This document shows, piece after piece, positions 56,338 through 64,000 of a stretch of 64,000 bases of DNA (position 1 is its first letter; the number at the start of each line of letters is the position of its first letter). The notes beneath the pieces are model-generated. The model saw only the letters and a list, made by a program, of their open reading frames with translations, did not search any database and was not told the DNA's origin. The translations under genes and the position numbers were made by a program. Origin of the DNA: Sediminibacillus albus (GTDB taxonomy: Bacteria > Bacillota > Bacilli > Bacillales > Amphibacillaceae); assembly GCF_900101125.1 (NCBI RefSeq), contig NZ_FNFL01000001.1, positions 248,001 to 312,000 on the forward strand. Reading direction: 5' to 3'.

Positions 56338-56766
56338 ATGACAGGCGGATTTGCATATTTCATAGTTGCCTGGGTATTTATATTGGTTGGATTGATGGGG
56401 ATCGGCGGCTTTTTTATGTTCCGCAAATTTTTAAAGCGCCTGCCGAAGGAAGATGGCAAATCCACTCTGGACTGGGAAGAGTATTATGTTAATAAGACAA
56501 AGCATATGTGGGGAAAATCTGAACTTTCCTTACTAGAAGAACTCGTATCACCTGTTCCGGAATTATTCAGGGATGTTGCACGGCAGAAAATTGCTGGGAA
56601 AATCGGTGAAATTGCTTTACAAAAGAAAAGAAAAAAAATCACCCAGGACATCCTTATCGAAGGCTATATCATTGCAACACCAAAACGGGACCACAAGTTT
56701 TTAAGAAAAAAACTTATGGAAAAAGAAATAGACATGGAGCCATATGCAGACCTCTTCGATCAATAA
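56338..56766 (+). CDS. DUF2621 family membrane protein (YneK type)
   Basis: A 142-residue protein with one N-terminal membrane segment (about residues 5-25, FIVAWVFILVGLMGIGGFF) followed by a basic cytoplasmic part (KFLKRLPKEDG, QKKRKKITQD). It matches the DUF2621 family, to which B. subtilis YneK belongs in the same neighbourhood. The function is unknown. The start is uncertain: the ATG at 56338 has only a weak GGTGG, and in-frame ATGs lie at 56287 and 56326. Confidence 0.75.
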   Translation: MTGGFAYFIVAWVFILVGLMGIGGFFMFRKFLKRLPKEDGKSTLDWEEYYVNKTKHMWGKSELSLLEELVSPVPELFRDVARQKIAGKIGEIALQKKRKKITQDILIEGYIIATPKRDHKFLRKKLMEKEIDMEPYADLFDQ

Positions 56767-56770
56767 AACT

Positions 56771-56832
56771 AAGAAGACTGACTCTTTTAGCGTTAGCTGT
56801 CAGCTAATGCTTGACAATGGGTCAGTCTTCTT
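56771..56832. terminator. Terminator between DUF2621 and ccdC genes
   Basis: AAGAAGACTGAC (56771-56782) pairs perfectly with GTCAGTCTTCTT (56821-56832), followed by TT on the plus strand and preceded by A. The loop contains a further small stem. It serves the two convergent genes. Confidence 0.8.
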
Positions 56833-56833
56833 T

Positions 56834-57310
56834 TCATGTGGTCAATGTCCCGTTTAATTCCTTTTCAATTTTTGTGAATTTTAGAAGCATGGCTATTCGC
56901 CAGGACAAAATCATGCCGAAAGCTAGTAAATAGAACATCCCGCTCGTTTCGCCCACAGACACGGTTTGGCCAATGAGCACTTTGAGCACTATCCTAATCA
57001 ATAGTAGTCCGAACAGGATAAATACGAAGGCCTTGGAAGGAATTAGATAAATATAGCCGTTTCTCACTTCAAAATTAGATGTTTTTATCAGAAATAAAGA
57101 AAAAATAACCCCTACGCTAACCGCCTCTATTACCTGCTGCCAGGACACTTGAAAAGCAGGAAACAAAAACATAAAAGCCCCGGTGCTCATAAAAAGCGGT
57201 GGTAAAATTATCCTTGCTTTGCTTGCAGGACGCTTCGATGCTTTCAGTCTAATAAAAACCATCGTAACAGCCATTAGCACACCTAAAATTGTGGTAGCTG
57301 TAATCAACAT
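56834..57310 (-). CDS. ccdC: CcdC family membrane protein
   Basis: A 158-residue polytopic protein with about five hydrophobic segments and the start MLITATTILGVLMAVTMVF. It is the CcdC (YneJ) protein of the cytochrome c biogenesis region of B. subtilis. There it is not essential for cytochrome c, and its role is unknown. It is last in the ccdA-mrpB-like-ccdB-ccdC group and starts 36 bases after the ccdB stop. Confidence 0.88.
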   Translation of the reverse strand: MLITATTILGVLMAVTMVFIRLKASKRPASKARIILPPLFMSTGAFMFLFPAFQVSWQQVIEAVSVGVIFSLFLIKTSNFEVRNGYIYLIPSKAFVFILFGLLLIRIVLKVLIGQTVSVGETSGMFYLLAFGMILSWRIAMLLKFTKIEKELNGTLTT

Positions 57311-57346
57311 ATTATCAACTCTTCCATGTTGTCTATGTAACCAATA

Positions 57347-57706
57347 CTAACTAAGTACACGGTTTACAGCCTCAAGAACCCTGTTCTCATCAAAAGGCTT
57401 CACAATAAAATCCTTTGCGCCCAATTCGATTGCTTCAACTACCAGTTTTTGCTGGCCCATTGCTGAACACATAATAACTTTAGCTGTTTGATTAAACTCT
57501 TTTATTTCCTGCATTGCTTCCATCCCATTTTTCCCTGGCATAGTAATATCCATTGTAACAAGGTCTGGTGTTAATTGCTTGTACAATTCAACCGCTTGTT
57601 CTCCGTTCTCCGCTTCCCCCACCACTGTATGGCCGCCATTCTTGAGGATACCGGATAGAGTCACCCTTATAAATTTAGCATCATCGACAATTAATATATT
57701 CGCCAT
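57347..57706 (-). CDS. ccdB: CheY-like response regulator CcdB
   Basis: A 119-residue receiver domain alone. The phosphorylation site is Asp53 (LVTMDITMPG), the acidic pair Asp8-Asp9 (ILIVDDAKF), and the switch lysine is in DFIVKPFDE. It matches B. subtilis CcdB (YneI), encoded between ccdA and ccdC, whose output is unknown. The ATG at 57706 has GGGGGG 5 bases upstream. An in-frame TTG one codon earlier is not needed. Confidence 0.9.
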   Translation of the reverse strand: MANILIVDDAKFIRVTLSGILKNGGHTVVGEAENGEQAVELYKQLTPDLVTMDITMPGKNGMEAMQEIKEFNQTAKVIMCSAMGQQKLVVEAIELGAKDFIVKPFDENRVLEAVNRVLS

Positions 57707-57720
57707 CAAATCCCCCCTAA

Positions 57721-58149
57721 CTAATCACGGTCGCTTGCAATAGATAAAATGATTGTCATTGTGATTCCTATTACAGTCAGATAAACGCCCAAATCGAATA
57801 AAAGCGCTGTGGCCAGCTCTTTATCTCCCAAGAAAGGAATATGAAAATGGCCAAACGTTTGACTAAGAAAGGGCTGCCCAAACAAAAAAGATCCTAAACC
57901 AGTAATGAGTGCGATCAACAGCCCGACAGGGATCATATAGCGAAAATTTACAGGGATTACTTTTTTAACGGCTGCTTCGCCATAAGCCATGTACATGAGA
58001 ACGATAGCTGATGCTGTCATTAATCCCCCAATAAATCCTCCCCCCGGGGCATTGTGACCTGCCAGAAACAAATAAATAGCGAAGGCAAACAATATAAAGG
58101 ATATTAAAATTGTCGCCGTTCTAAGAATCAAATCGTTTGTGCGATGCAT
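57721..58149 (-). CDS. Orphan MnhB/MrpB-domain membrane protein
   Basis: A 142-residue protein with four predicted membrane segments and the MnhB-domain pattern LAGHNAPGGGFIGGLMTASA at about residues 29-48. This is subunit B of multi-subunit Na+/H+ antiporters (Mrp), which normally sits in a seven-gene mrpABCDEFG operon. None of the partners is nearby. Here the gene lies inside the ccd cluster, 14 bases before ccdB and 65 bases after ccdA. It may act in a complex encoded elsewhere, or have a separate role. Confidence 0.88.
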   Translation of the reverse strand: MHRTNDLILRTATILISFILFAFAIYLFLAGHNAPGGGFIGGLMTASAIVLMYMAYGEAAVKKVIPVNFRYMIPVGLLIALITGLGSFLFGQPFLSQTFGHFHIPFLGDKELATALLFDLGVYLTVIGITMTIILSIASDRD

Positions 58150-58214
58150 CCATAAAACTCCTTTTCTATATCAGTAATTCTATCATAATACAAACTTCAG
58201 CCAAATTCCATTAC

Positions 58215-58919
58215 TTATAGCCCATAAAAGTCAAACCAGCCTGCCAGGAAAGAGGTCAGAGCAGTTAACCAGTCAAAAAATAAAGCAATCCCCATAAAAA
58301 TCATAACGTAGCCGCCTATTTTCACAAGAAACGGCCCATTCCGCTTGATCCACTTCATCTTACCAACAAAAAATGACAAAATTAGAAAAGGCAGAGAAAA
58401 ACCTAAGGAATAAGCTGTCATCATCACAATCCCTAAATCAGGGTTTTCAGCCGACAAAGAGATGACAGCTCCTAATATAGGACCGGTGCACGGCGTCCAT
58501 CCCATTGAAAATGCCATACCAATAATGAATGAGCCAATAAACCCGCTCGGGCGGTTCCGGAAGACAATTTTACGGTCTTGCATTAAGAATCGGATGTTCA
58601 ATACTCCTATAATCACCAAACCAAAAAATACTATTAATATGGCCCCGATCTGGCGGATAGCATCCTTCCAGACAATCAAAAATTCCCCTATAAAGGTAGT
58701 GAAAAAGCCGAGCAACAAAAAAATACTGGAAAAACCGAGCAGGAACAGTATCGTATGTAAAATACTCTTCCCATTAAGCATCCCATTTTCTTCTTTAATA
58801 TCATTTACACTCATACCAGTAATATAAGATAAAAATGCAGGGTATAATGGTAACACGCAAGGAGAAATAAAGGATAAGAATCCTGCTCCAAAAGCGATAA
58901 AAACATTCAATTCGGACAT
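58215..58919 (-). CDS. ccdA: Cytochrome c biogenesis protein CcdA
   Basis: A 234-residue thiol-disulfide transporter of the DsbD family with six membrane segments. The two redox cysteines are in FLSFISPCVLPLYPAFLSYI and MGWTPCTGPILGA, matching the CcdA pattern. It passes electrons from thioredoxin across the membrane for apocytochrome c and spore cortex thiols. The ATG at 58919 has GGGGGC 6 bases upstream. The longer frame to 58979 has no ribosome site. Confidence 0.93.
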   Translation of the reverse strand: MSELNVFIAFGAGFLSFISPCVLPLYPAFLSYITGMSVNDIKEENGMLNGKSILHTILFLLGFSSIFLLLGFFTTFIGEFLIVWKDAIRQIGAILIVFFGLVIIGVLNIRFLMQDRKIVFRNRPSGFIGSFIIGMAFSMGWTPCTGPILGAVISLSAENPDLGIVMMTAYSLGFSLPFLILSFFVGKMKWIKRNGPFLVKIGGYVMIFMGIALFFDWLTALTSFLAGWFDFYGL

Positions 58920-59004
58920 AATCTTGCCCCCTAAATAATAGTTCTTTCCCTTTATTTTATCAAAATAATGAACCTTCATTGTGACAACTAAATGAATTTA
59001 TGCC

Positions 59005-59057
59005 TGCACATATAAATCCCTTGCCACTAAAAGTGTACAAGGGATTTTATATGTGCA
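59005..59057. repeat. Long hairpin between yneF and ccdA
   Basis: TGCACATATAAATCCCTTG (59005-59023) pairs over its whole length with CAAGGGATTTTATATGTGCA (59038-59057) with one bulged base, and CACT/AGTG continues the stem into the loop. It lies after the yneF stop on the minus strand and is probably its terminator, though without a long T-run. Confidence 0.65.
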
Positions 59058-59113
59058 ATGCTCAAAAGTATCTATAAGATATTTTCAAAACACAGATGTC
59101 TGTATTCATTCCG

Positions 59114-59332
59114 TTATTTTGTCTGATTGTTCATTGCACGCATCATTTGATTAATTTTCTTTTGCGATGGCTTCTGGCCCATCTGCATCATCATTGTGCG
59201 CAGCATTTGCTCATTAATTGGCGGGTTTTTCTTTAAGTAATTCATCATATATTTTCTTGCAATGAAAAATCCAAGAGCAACACCGGCAATCAATGCTACT
59301 ATAGCTATTAAAACGACCCAAATCGTGCCCAT
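59114..59332 (-). CDS. yneF: YneF family membrane protein (UPF0154)
   Basis: A 72-residue protein with one N-terminal membrane segment (about residues 3-24) and the family motif [20 protein letters not shown]. It is the match to B. subtilis YneF, of unknown function. The ATG at 59332 has AGGAGG 10 bases upstream. The longer frame to 59365 begins before that site. It starts 47 bases after the sirA stop. Confidence 0.92.
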   Translation of the reverse strand: MGTIWVVLIAIVALIAGVALGFFIARKYMMNYLKKNPPINEQMLRTMMMQMGQKPSQKKINQMMRAMNNQTK

Positions 59333-59378
59333 GTCAAGCTTTCCTCCTATCATGTTGTCTCTCATACAGTATAGTAAA

Positions 59379-59837
59379 TCAAAGAAGAGAATACAATAGC
59401 TGCTTATTTAATCTGTGATAACTTTTGTGGACAGGCGAAACCCATCCATACTTTTCGGATTCCGTTTCTATGATAAAGAAATTCCTGTCAAATTTTCTTA
59501 GCGTCTGAAAAAGTATCTCTTCTGCCGCTTCCATACTCTTCGAACTACCGGATAAGTATCGATCGCCTAAAAACAAATTCAATTTGTTTCCTTTGGTTTG
59601 AATACTAATATGCCTGCTCTCTTCAAATTGAAACCTTCCTGGTGCCAAGCATTGTTTCATATGCTTTAGTAATCGATCTACCGGAACTTGATGGACTACA
59701 TACGCAAATTGTTTCATCAAAATCTCATTTTCCGGCTGAAGATGGCATTGCTTTAGAAATCGAAAGAGTACGTCAGAACGATAAAAATAATGACGGTGAA
59801 ACTCTTCCTCAATCCAGTAAATAGAATAATCAGGCAT
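59379..59837 (-). CDS. sirA: Sporulation inhibitor of replication SirA
   Basis: A 152-residue protein of the SirA (YneE) family. In B. subtilis it binds DnaA domain I and blocks new rounds of replication when sporulation begins. The N-terminal [20 protein letters not shown] is the most typical stretch, with the [20 protein letters not shown]-like core after it. Three Spo0A-type boxes lie upstream (59891-59931), consistent with direct Spo0A control. Confidence 0.88.
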   Translation of the reverse strand: MPDYSIYWIEEEFHRHYFYRSDVLFRFLKQCHLQPENEILMKQFAYVVHQVPVDRLLKHMKQCLAPGRFQFEESRHISIQTKGNKLNLFLGDRYLSGSSKSMEAAEEILFQTLRKFDRNFFIIETESEKYGWVSPVHKSYHRLNKQLLYSLL

Positions 59838-59890
59838 TTACTTGTCCTCCCTTAATTTGAGGACAATTATACACAAAGTTACTTGAAACT

Positions 59891-59931
59891 GTTGTCAAAC
59901 CACGTATAAGAATTCGACGAGTTTTGTCGAA
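59891..59931. promoter_or_regulatory. Cluster of 0A (Spo0A) boxes upstream of sirA
   Basis: TTTGTCGAA at 59923-59931 is a perfect 0A box (plus strand). GTTGTCAAA at 59891-59899 matches 8 of 9, and the minus-strand CTCGTCGAA (59921-59913) matches 7 of 9. They lie 54-94 bases before the sirA start, where an activator would bind. Confidence 0.65.
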
Positions 59932-59964
59932 AGCCGCAGCGAAGATGGATTGTACACATAAGGA

Positions 59965-59992
59965 CCCCCCGGGCTAGGTAAAGCCTGGGGGG
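59965..59992 (-). terminator. Hairpin after tkt
   Basis: CCCCCCgGGCT pairs with AGCCtGGGGGG, directly after the tkt stop on the minus strand. The stem is very GC-rich but the T-run is poor. Confidence 0.65.
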
Positions 59993-60001
59993 AGAGAATA
60001 G

Positions 60002-62008
60002 TTACCCTTTAATTAAAGATTCAGCTTGGCTTACTACGTTATCTACGGTAAATCCGTATTCTTCCATAATCTTTTCGCCATTTGCTGACGCTCCGAAGGT
60101 TTCAATTCCTAATACTATCCCTTCATCTCCTACATATCTTTCCCAGCCGAATGGCGATGCCATTTCTATCGCCAGACGTTTTTTGACAGAAGGAGGAAGT
60201 ACTTTCTCCTTGTATGCTTTGTCCTGGTTTTTGAAGCGATCCCAGGAAGGCATGCTGACTACGCTGACATCATAGCCTTTCGCTTTTAATTCCTTTTGTG
60301 CTTTTACCGCCAGCTGTACCTCGGAGCCAGTAGCTAGAAGTAAGGCATCTGGAGTTTCTTTTGTTGCTGGACTAATAACATAAGCACCCTTTTTAACCCC
60401 TTCATAGGCATTTTCCTTCGTACCTTCAATAGTCGGAAGCCCCTGACGAGTTAAAACCAATGCAGTCGGTGTTTTACTGGATTCCAATGATAGTTGCCAC
60501 GCTGCTTTCGTTTCATTACCATCTGCCGGCCGAATAACTGATAGGTTCGGCATCGCTCGAAGAGACGGTAATTGTTCAATTGGTTCATGAGTAGGACCAT
60601 CTTCACCAACAGCTATAGAATCGTGGGTAAATACATATGTGACGGGCAAGTCCATTATTGCTGAAAGCCTTACTGCCGGGCGCAGGTAGTCACTGAAAAC
60701 AAAGAAAGTACCGGCATATACTTTCAATCCGCCATGCAATGCCATGCCATTAAGGGCTGCTGCCATTGCAAATTCTCGTACCCCAAACCAGATATTTCTG
60801 CCTGAGTAATCATTTCTGGAAAAGTCTCCTGCATCCTTTACAGTTGTTTTATTTGAACCTGCTAAGTCTGCACTGCCTCCGAAGAAGTACGGTACTTTTT
60901 CAGCAATTGCATTAATCACTTCTCCAGAAGAAGCACGAGTAGCAAGCTTGTCTTTTTCAGGCTCAAAGGTCGGAAGCTCATCAGCCCAGTTTTCTGGAAG
61001 CTCACCCTTCATCGCTAATTCCAATTCTTTACCCAACTCAGGAAATTCAGCTTTATACCGTTCTAAAAGAGCATTCCACTCAGACTCTGCCTGCTTTCCG
61101 CGTTGTACAATTTTCTGATTAAAATCTTCATATACCTCTTCAGGAACATGGAATTCTTCGTGTTCCCATTCGTAGGCTTCTTTTGTCAATTTTATTTCGT
61201 CAGCGCCAAGCGGTGCACCATGTGACGCGGCAGAGGCTGACTTGTTAGGCGAGCCATATCCAATAATTGTTTTCACTTCAATGAGTGTCGGCTGATCTGT
61301 ATTTGATTTAGCCTCTGTTATTGCCTCGCGAATAGCAGCAACGTCGTTTCCATCTTCTACACGGATGACTTGCCAGCCGTATGCCTTAAATCTATCTTCA
61401 ACATTTTCCGAAAAGGATTGGGATAACTCTCCATCAAGAGAAATATCATTTGAATCATATAAAGCAATTAATTTACCTAATTTTAAATGGCCTGCTAGTG
61501 AAGCCGCTTCATGGGAAATCCCTTCCATTAAATCTCCATCACTCGTGATAGCGTATGAATAATGGTCGATAACAGGATAGCCTTCTCTGTTATATTTAGC
61601 AGCTAAGTGCTTTTCTGCCATTGCCATACCAACAGTCATAGCCAGCCCCTGGCCGAGCGGTCCTGTTGTTGCTTCTACCCCATCCGTATGATGGACTTCC
61701 GGATGCCCTGGAGTTTTAGAACCCCATTGGCGGAATCCCTTTAAATCCTCGATCGACAAGTTATACCCGGATAAGTGTAAAAGGCTGTATAACAGCATCG
61801 AACCATGTCCTGCTGACAGAACAAAACGGTCCCTGTTAAACCAGTGAGAATTTTCCGGGTTGTGGGACATGAAATCGGTCCACAATGCATAAGCCATTGG
61901 GGCTGCACCCATCGGTAGACCTGGATGGCCTGAGTTCGCATTTTCAATCGCATCAATAGATAAAGTACGTATGGTATTAATAGAAATTTTTTCTGTTTTA
62001 TTCACCAT
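60002..62008 (-). CDS. tkt: Transketolase
   Basis: A 668-residue thiamine-diphosphate enzyme of the pentose phosphate pathway that moves two-carbon units between sugar phosphates. The ThDP-binding motif runs [19 protein letters not shown] to LIALYDSND. The pyrimidine domain has [20 protein letters not shown], and the N-terminal substrate histidines are in [25 protein letters not shown] lies upstream of the ATG. ynzC lies upstream on the same strand, behind a hairpin. Confidence 0.97.
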   Translation of the reverse strand: MVNKTEKISINTIRTLSIDAIENANSGHPGLPMGAAPMAYALWTDFMSHNPENSHWFNRDRFVLSAGHGSMLLYSLLHLSGYNLSIEDLKGFRQWGSKTPGHPEVHHTDGVEATTGPLGQGLAMTVGMAMAEKHLAAKYNREGYPVIDHYSYAITSDGDLMEGISHEAASLAGHLKLGKLIALYDSNDISLDGELSQSFSENVEDRFKAYGWQVIRVEDGNDVAAIREAITEAKSNTDQPTLIEVKTIIGYGSPNKSASAASHGAPLGADEIKLTKEAYEWEHEEFHVPEEVYEDFNQKIVQRGKQAESEWNALLERYKAEFPELGKELELAMKGELPENWADELPTFEPEKDKLATRASSGEVINAIAEKVPYFFGGSADLAGSNKTTVKDAGDFSRNDYSGRNIWFGVREFAMAAALNGMALHGGLKVYAGTFFVFSDYLRPAVRLSAIMDLPVTYVFTHDSIAVGEDGPTHEPIEQLPSLRAMPNLSVIRPADGNETKAAWQLSLESSKTPTALVLTRQGLPTIEGTKENAYEGVKKGAYVISPATKETPDALLLATGSEVQLAVKAQKELKAKGYDVSVVSMPSWDRFKNQDKAYKEKVLPPSVKKRLAIEMASPFGWERYVGDEGIVLGIETFGASANGEKIMEEYGFTVDNVVSQAESLIKG

Positions 62009-62081
62009 TATCTTTATGTAACCCCTTTCTAAGTCAACAGTTTAAGTACAATTAATATCCTATAATGAAATAACAAAAGAA

Positions 62082-62128
62082 ACAAGTATTACAGTATGCC
62101 CATTATATGATTCCGCTGTAATACTTGT
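62082..62128 (-). terminator. Hairpin between ynzC and tkt
   Basis: ACAAGTATTACAG (62082-62094) and CTGTAATACTTGT (62116-62128) are 13-base perfect arms with a 21-base loop. On the minus strand TTTCTTTTGTTATT follows, so it probably ends the ynzC transcript ahead of tkt. Confidence 0.75.
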
Positions 62129-62146
62129 CAAAATTGTTCTATTGTC

Positions 62147-62383
62147 TTAATGGTTATTCTTTTCACGGTTTTTTAAATCTTTTACTTTCTGGGGAGTTAC
62201 ATCTTTACCTTCCGGATCGACGACTGTCATACTCTTGAATTGGTTTTTAAAAGATTTTCTAACATTTTTCAAGTATTCTTCTCTAAGGGTTTTTTGCTCT
62301 TGTTTCTCTTTAGTGGTCAATCCTTCAGCTTTTGCTTTTTTGGCAAGTGTATTAATTCTATCCAATTTATCTTTTGAAAGCAT
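62147..62383 (-). CDS. ynzC: YnzC family protein (DUF896)
   Basis: A 78-residue basic protein of the DUF896/UPF0291 family. It has the hallmark N-terminal helices DKLDRINTLAKKAKAEGLT and EEYLKNVRKSFKNQ with the conserved core TVVDPEGKDVTPQKV. In B. subtilis ynzC is the last gene of the LexA-controlled yneA-yneB-ynzC operon. Here a small hairpin separates it from yneB. Confidence 0.93.
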   Translation of the reverse strand: MLSKDKLDRINTLAKKAKAEGLTTKEKQEQKTLREEYLKNVRKSFKNQFKSMTVVDPEGKDVTPQKVKDLKNREKNNH

Positions 62384-62432
62384 AATAAACTCCTTTAACC
62401 ATTATGGTATATGTTTAACTGATAATAAAAAA

Positions 62433-62459
62433 ACAAGCCCCGAAGAACTTGTCTTTTTT
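62433..62459 (-). terminator. Weak terminator after yneB
   Basis: ACAAG and CTTGT pair round a 10-base loop with AAAA and TTTTTTT on either side. A short stem; it may only partly stop readthrough into ynzC. Confidence 0.5.
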
Positions 62460-62465
62460 TATATC

Positions 62466-63149
<684 letters not shown>

Positions 63150-63179
63150 TCATCCTTTATCTGTCAGTAAACTATTTGA

Positions 63180-63272
63180 TTAACTAGTAACCATTGAATA
63201 ATACATAAACCCTAACGTCAAAAAAAATAAGGTAATATAAAAGAAATCCACTTTAGTCAACTTTTGAAACAT
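63180..63272 (-). CDS. 30-residue membrane peptide in the yneA position
   Basis: The frame reads MFQKLTKVDFFYITLFFLTL then GFMYYSMVTS. It has a basic N-terminus and one hydrophobic segment (about residues 10-27). AGGAGG lies 9 bases before the ATG at 63272. It is preceded by a perfect SOS-type promoter and followed by yneB. B. subtilis YneA here is about 105 residues with a membrane segment and a LysM domain and blocks division during SOS. No LysM frame exists in the remaining 36 bases. It could be a cut-down YneA or a different SOS peptide. Confidence 0.7.
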   Translation of the reverse strand: MFQKLTKVDFFYITLFFLTLGFMYYSMVTS

Positions 63273-63294
63273 GTAAATCCGCCTCCTAAAAATA

Positions 63295-63308
63295 AGAACC
63301 TCTGTTCG
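63295..63308. promoter_or_regulatory. LexA box 1
   Basis: AGAACCTCTGTTCG matches CGAAC-N4-GTTCG except the first base. It lies between the yneA-position promoter and its gene. Confidence 0.8.
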
Positions 63309-63321
63309 TTTGTATATTTCT

Positions 63322-63349
63322 ATTATATACGAACACAGGTTCTTGTCAA
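63322..63349 (-). promoter_or_regulatory. SOS promoter of the yneA-position operon
   Basis: On the minus strand -35 TTGACA (63349-63344) and -10 TATAAT (63327-63322) are both perfect, 16 bases apart, with LexA box 2 filling the spacer. Confidence 0.85.
63330..63343. promoter_or_regulatory. LexA box 2
   Basis: CGAACACAGGTTCT matches CGAAC-N4-GTTCG except the last base and occupies the spacer of the yneA-position promoter. Confidence 0.85.
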
Positions 63350-63358
63350 TGATTTTTT

Positions 63359-63372
63359 CGAACGAATGTTTG
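63359..63372. promoter_or_regulatory. LexA box 3
   Basis: CGAACGAATGTTTG differs at one base from CGAAC-N4-GTTCG and overlaps the -35 of the lexA promoter. Confidence 0.8.
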
Positions 63373-63398
63373 TATATCGATGGTAGCCATGGTATAAT
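63370..63398 (+). promoter_or_regulatory. lexA promoter
   Basis: -35 TTGTAT (63370-63375) and -10 TATAAT (63393-63398) with a 17-base spacer, 36 bases before the lexA ATG. LexA box 3 covers the -35. Confidence 0.8.
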
Positions 63399-63434
63399 AT
63401 TCTCAATAAATACTATGTCCGAGGTGTTATATAA

Positions 63435-64000
63435 ATGACTAAGTTATCAAAAAGACAGCAAGCAATTTTGGAATATATTAAAGACCAGGTATTGGATAAA
63501 GGTTATCCACCCTCTGTAAGAGAAATCGGCGAAGCTGTTGGACTAGCTTCCAGTTCAACCGTCCATGGCCACTTATCAAGATTAGAGAAGAAAGGCTATA
63601 TCAGAAGAGATCCGACCAAACCACGCGCCATTGAAGTACTCAGTTTGGAAGAGGCAAACGATATACCGACTGGCGAAGCAACATTTGCTCCAGTTATTGG
63701 TAAAGTTACTGCCGGGATTCCAATTACTGCCGTAGAAAACATCGAAGAGTATGTGCCATTGCCAAACACTATTGCGAATCCTGATGAAAACATATTTGTT
63801 CTAGTCATCGAAGGAGAAAGTATGATGGAAGCAGGAATTCTTGATGGTGACATGGTGATCGTTAAACAGCAGCAGACGGCCCAGAACGGGGAAATTGTTG
63901 TGGCTATGACGGATGATGGAGAAGCAACGGTAAAGAGATTTTTCAAAGAAAAAGACCATATCAGATTACAGCCGGAAAACGCGACAATGGATCCGATTAT
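63435..64000 (+). CDS. lexA: LexA repressor, 3' end beyond window
   Basis: The first 188 residues of the SOS repressor (B. subtilis LexA is 205). The N-terminal winged helix (residues 1-65) has [20 protein letters not shown]. The self-cleavage bond is Ala93-Gly94 in VTAGIPI. The catalytic serine is Ser129 ([10 protein letters not shown]) and the lysine is Lys167 (ATVKRF). GAGGTG precedes the ATG. It is divergent from the yneA-position operon and shares three SOS boxes with it. Confidence 0.97.
   Translation, partial: MTKLSKRQQAILEYIKDQVLDKGYPPSVREIGEAVGLASSSTVHGHLSRLEKKGYIRRDPTKPRAIEVLSLEEANDIPTGEATFAPVIGKVTAGIPITAVENIEEYVPLPNTIANPDENIFVLVIEGESMMEAGILDGDMVIVKQQQTAQNGEIVVAMTDDGEATVKRFFKEKDHIRLQPENATMDPI

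Overview
The window reads as chromosome of a low-GC, endospore-forming Bacillaceae species, most like the Virgibacillus/Oceanobacillus/Lentibacillus group. The case rests on gene content and on an order close to the B. subtilis yneA-yneT/parEC segment. Spore genes present are sspL, sspN and tlp, with sirA and a Kin-type kinase. The lexA, citB-type aconitase and leucine-degradation (yng-type) loci also fit, as does an Opu-type osmolyte transporter. I see no rRNA, tRNA, CRISPR array, prophage or insertion sequence. The species cannot be fixed from the sequence alone.

Layout: 1-8.4 kb holds the 3' part of ilvE (cut by the window edge), the glutamate synthase operon gltA-gltB and the divergent regulator gltC, so this is amino-nitrogen metabolism. 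8.4-12.7 kb holds a long non-coding repeat, then sspL, a CHY zinc-finger gene, ypcP, msrA, a luciferase-like monooxygenase and a GNAT gene. 12.9-20.4 kb is a complete hisZGDBHAFI operon with divergent hisJ. A second copy of the repeat follows at 20.7-21.2 kb, then dynA (two-GTPase dynamin) and small metabolic genes to 27.2 kb. 27.4-36.2 kb is a leucine/isovalerate degradation cluster (acyl-CoA synthetase, yngJ-HA-HB-G-F-E order) with its TetR regulator, a strong TetR-type operator and a cre site. 36.3-40.8 kb is parE-parC under an apparent LexA box.

41.4-50.9 kb holds yneT, an osmolyte ABC transporter, plsY, folE2, yidD, yneR, yneQ, yneP, a tandem-AAA protein, tlp, sspN and a small FbpB-like gene. 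51-54.5 kb carries a ResA-like protein and aconitase. 54.8-64 kb carries a PAS sensor kinase, a DUF2621 protein, ccdC-ccdB-(orphan mrpB)-ccdA, yneF, sirA, tkt, ynzC, yneB, a 30-residue membrane peptide in the yneA place, and lexA (cut by the window edge).

Most of the window is ordinary core chromosome. The points most worth a second look are: (1) two roughly 0.5-kb composite repeats with a GC-rich core that lies in opposite orientation in the two copies and a fixed terminal hairpin next to the stop codon of a minus-strand gene; (2) a very small SOS-controlled membrane peptide where YneA should be; (3) an FbpB-like gene with no normal start codon whose ribosome-binding site is folded into a hairpin; (4) an orphan MrpB subunit inside the cytochrome c biogenesis cluster; (5) several regulatory sites (LexA, Spo0A, CcpA, TetR, Fur-family) that tie the genes to stress, sporulation and carbon supply.
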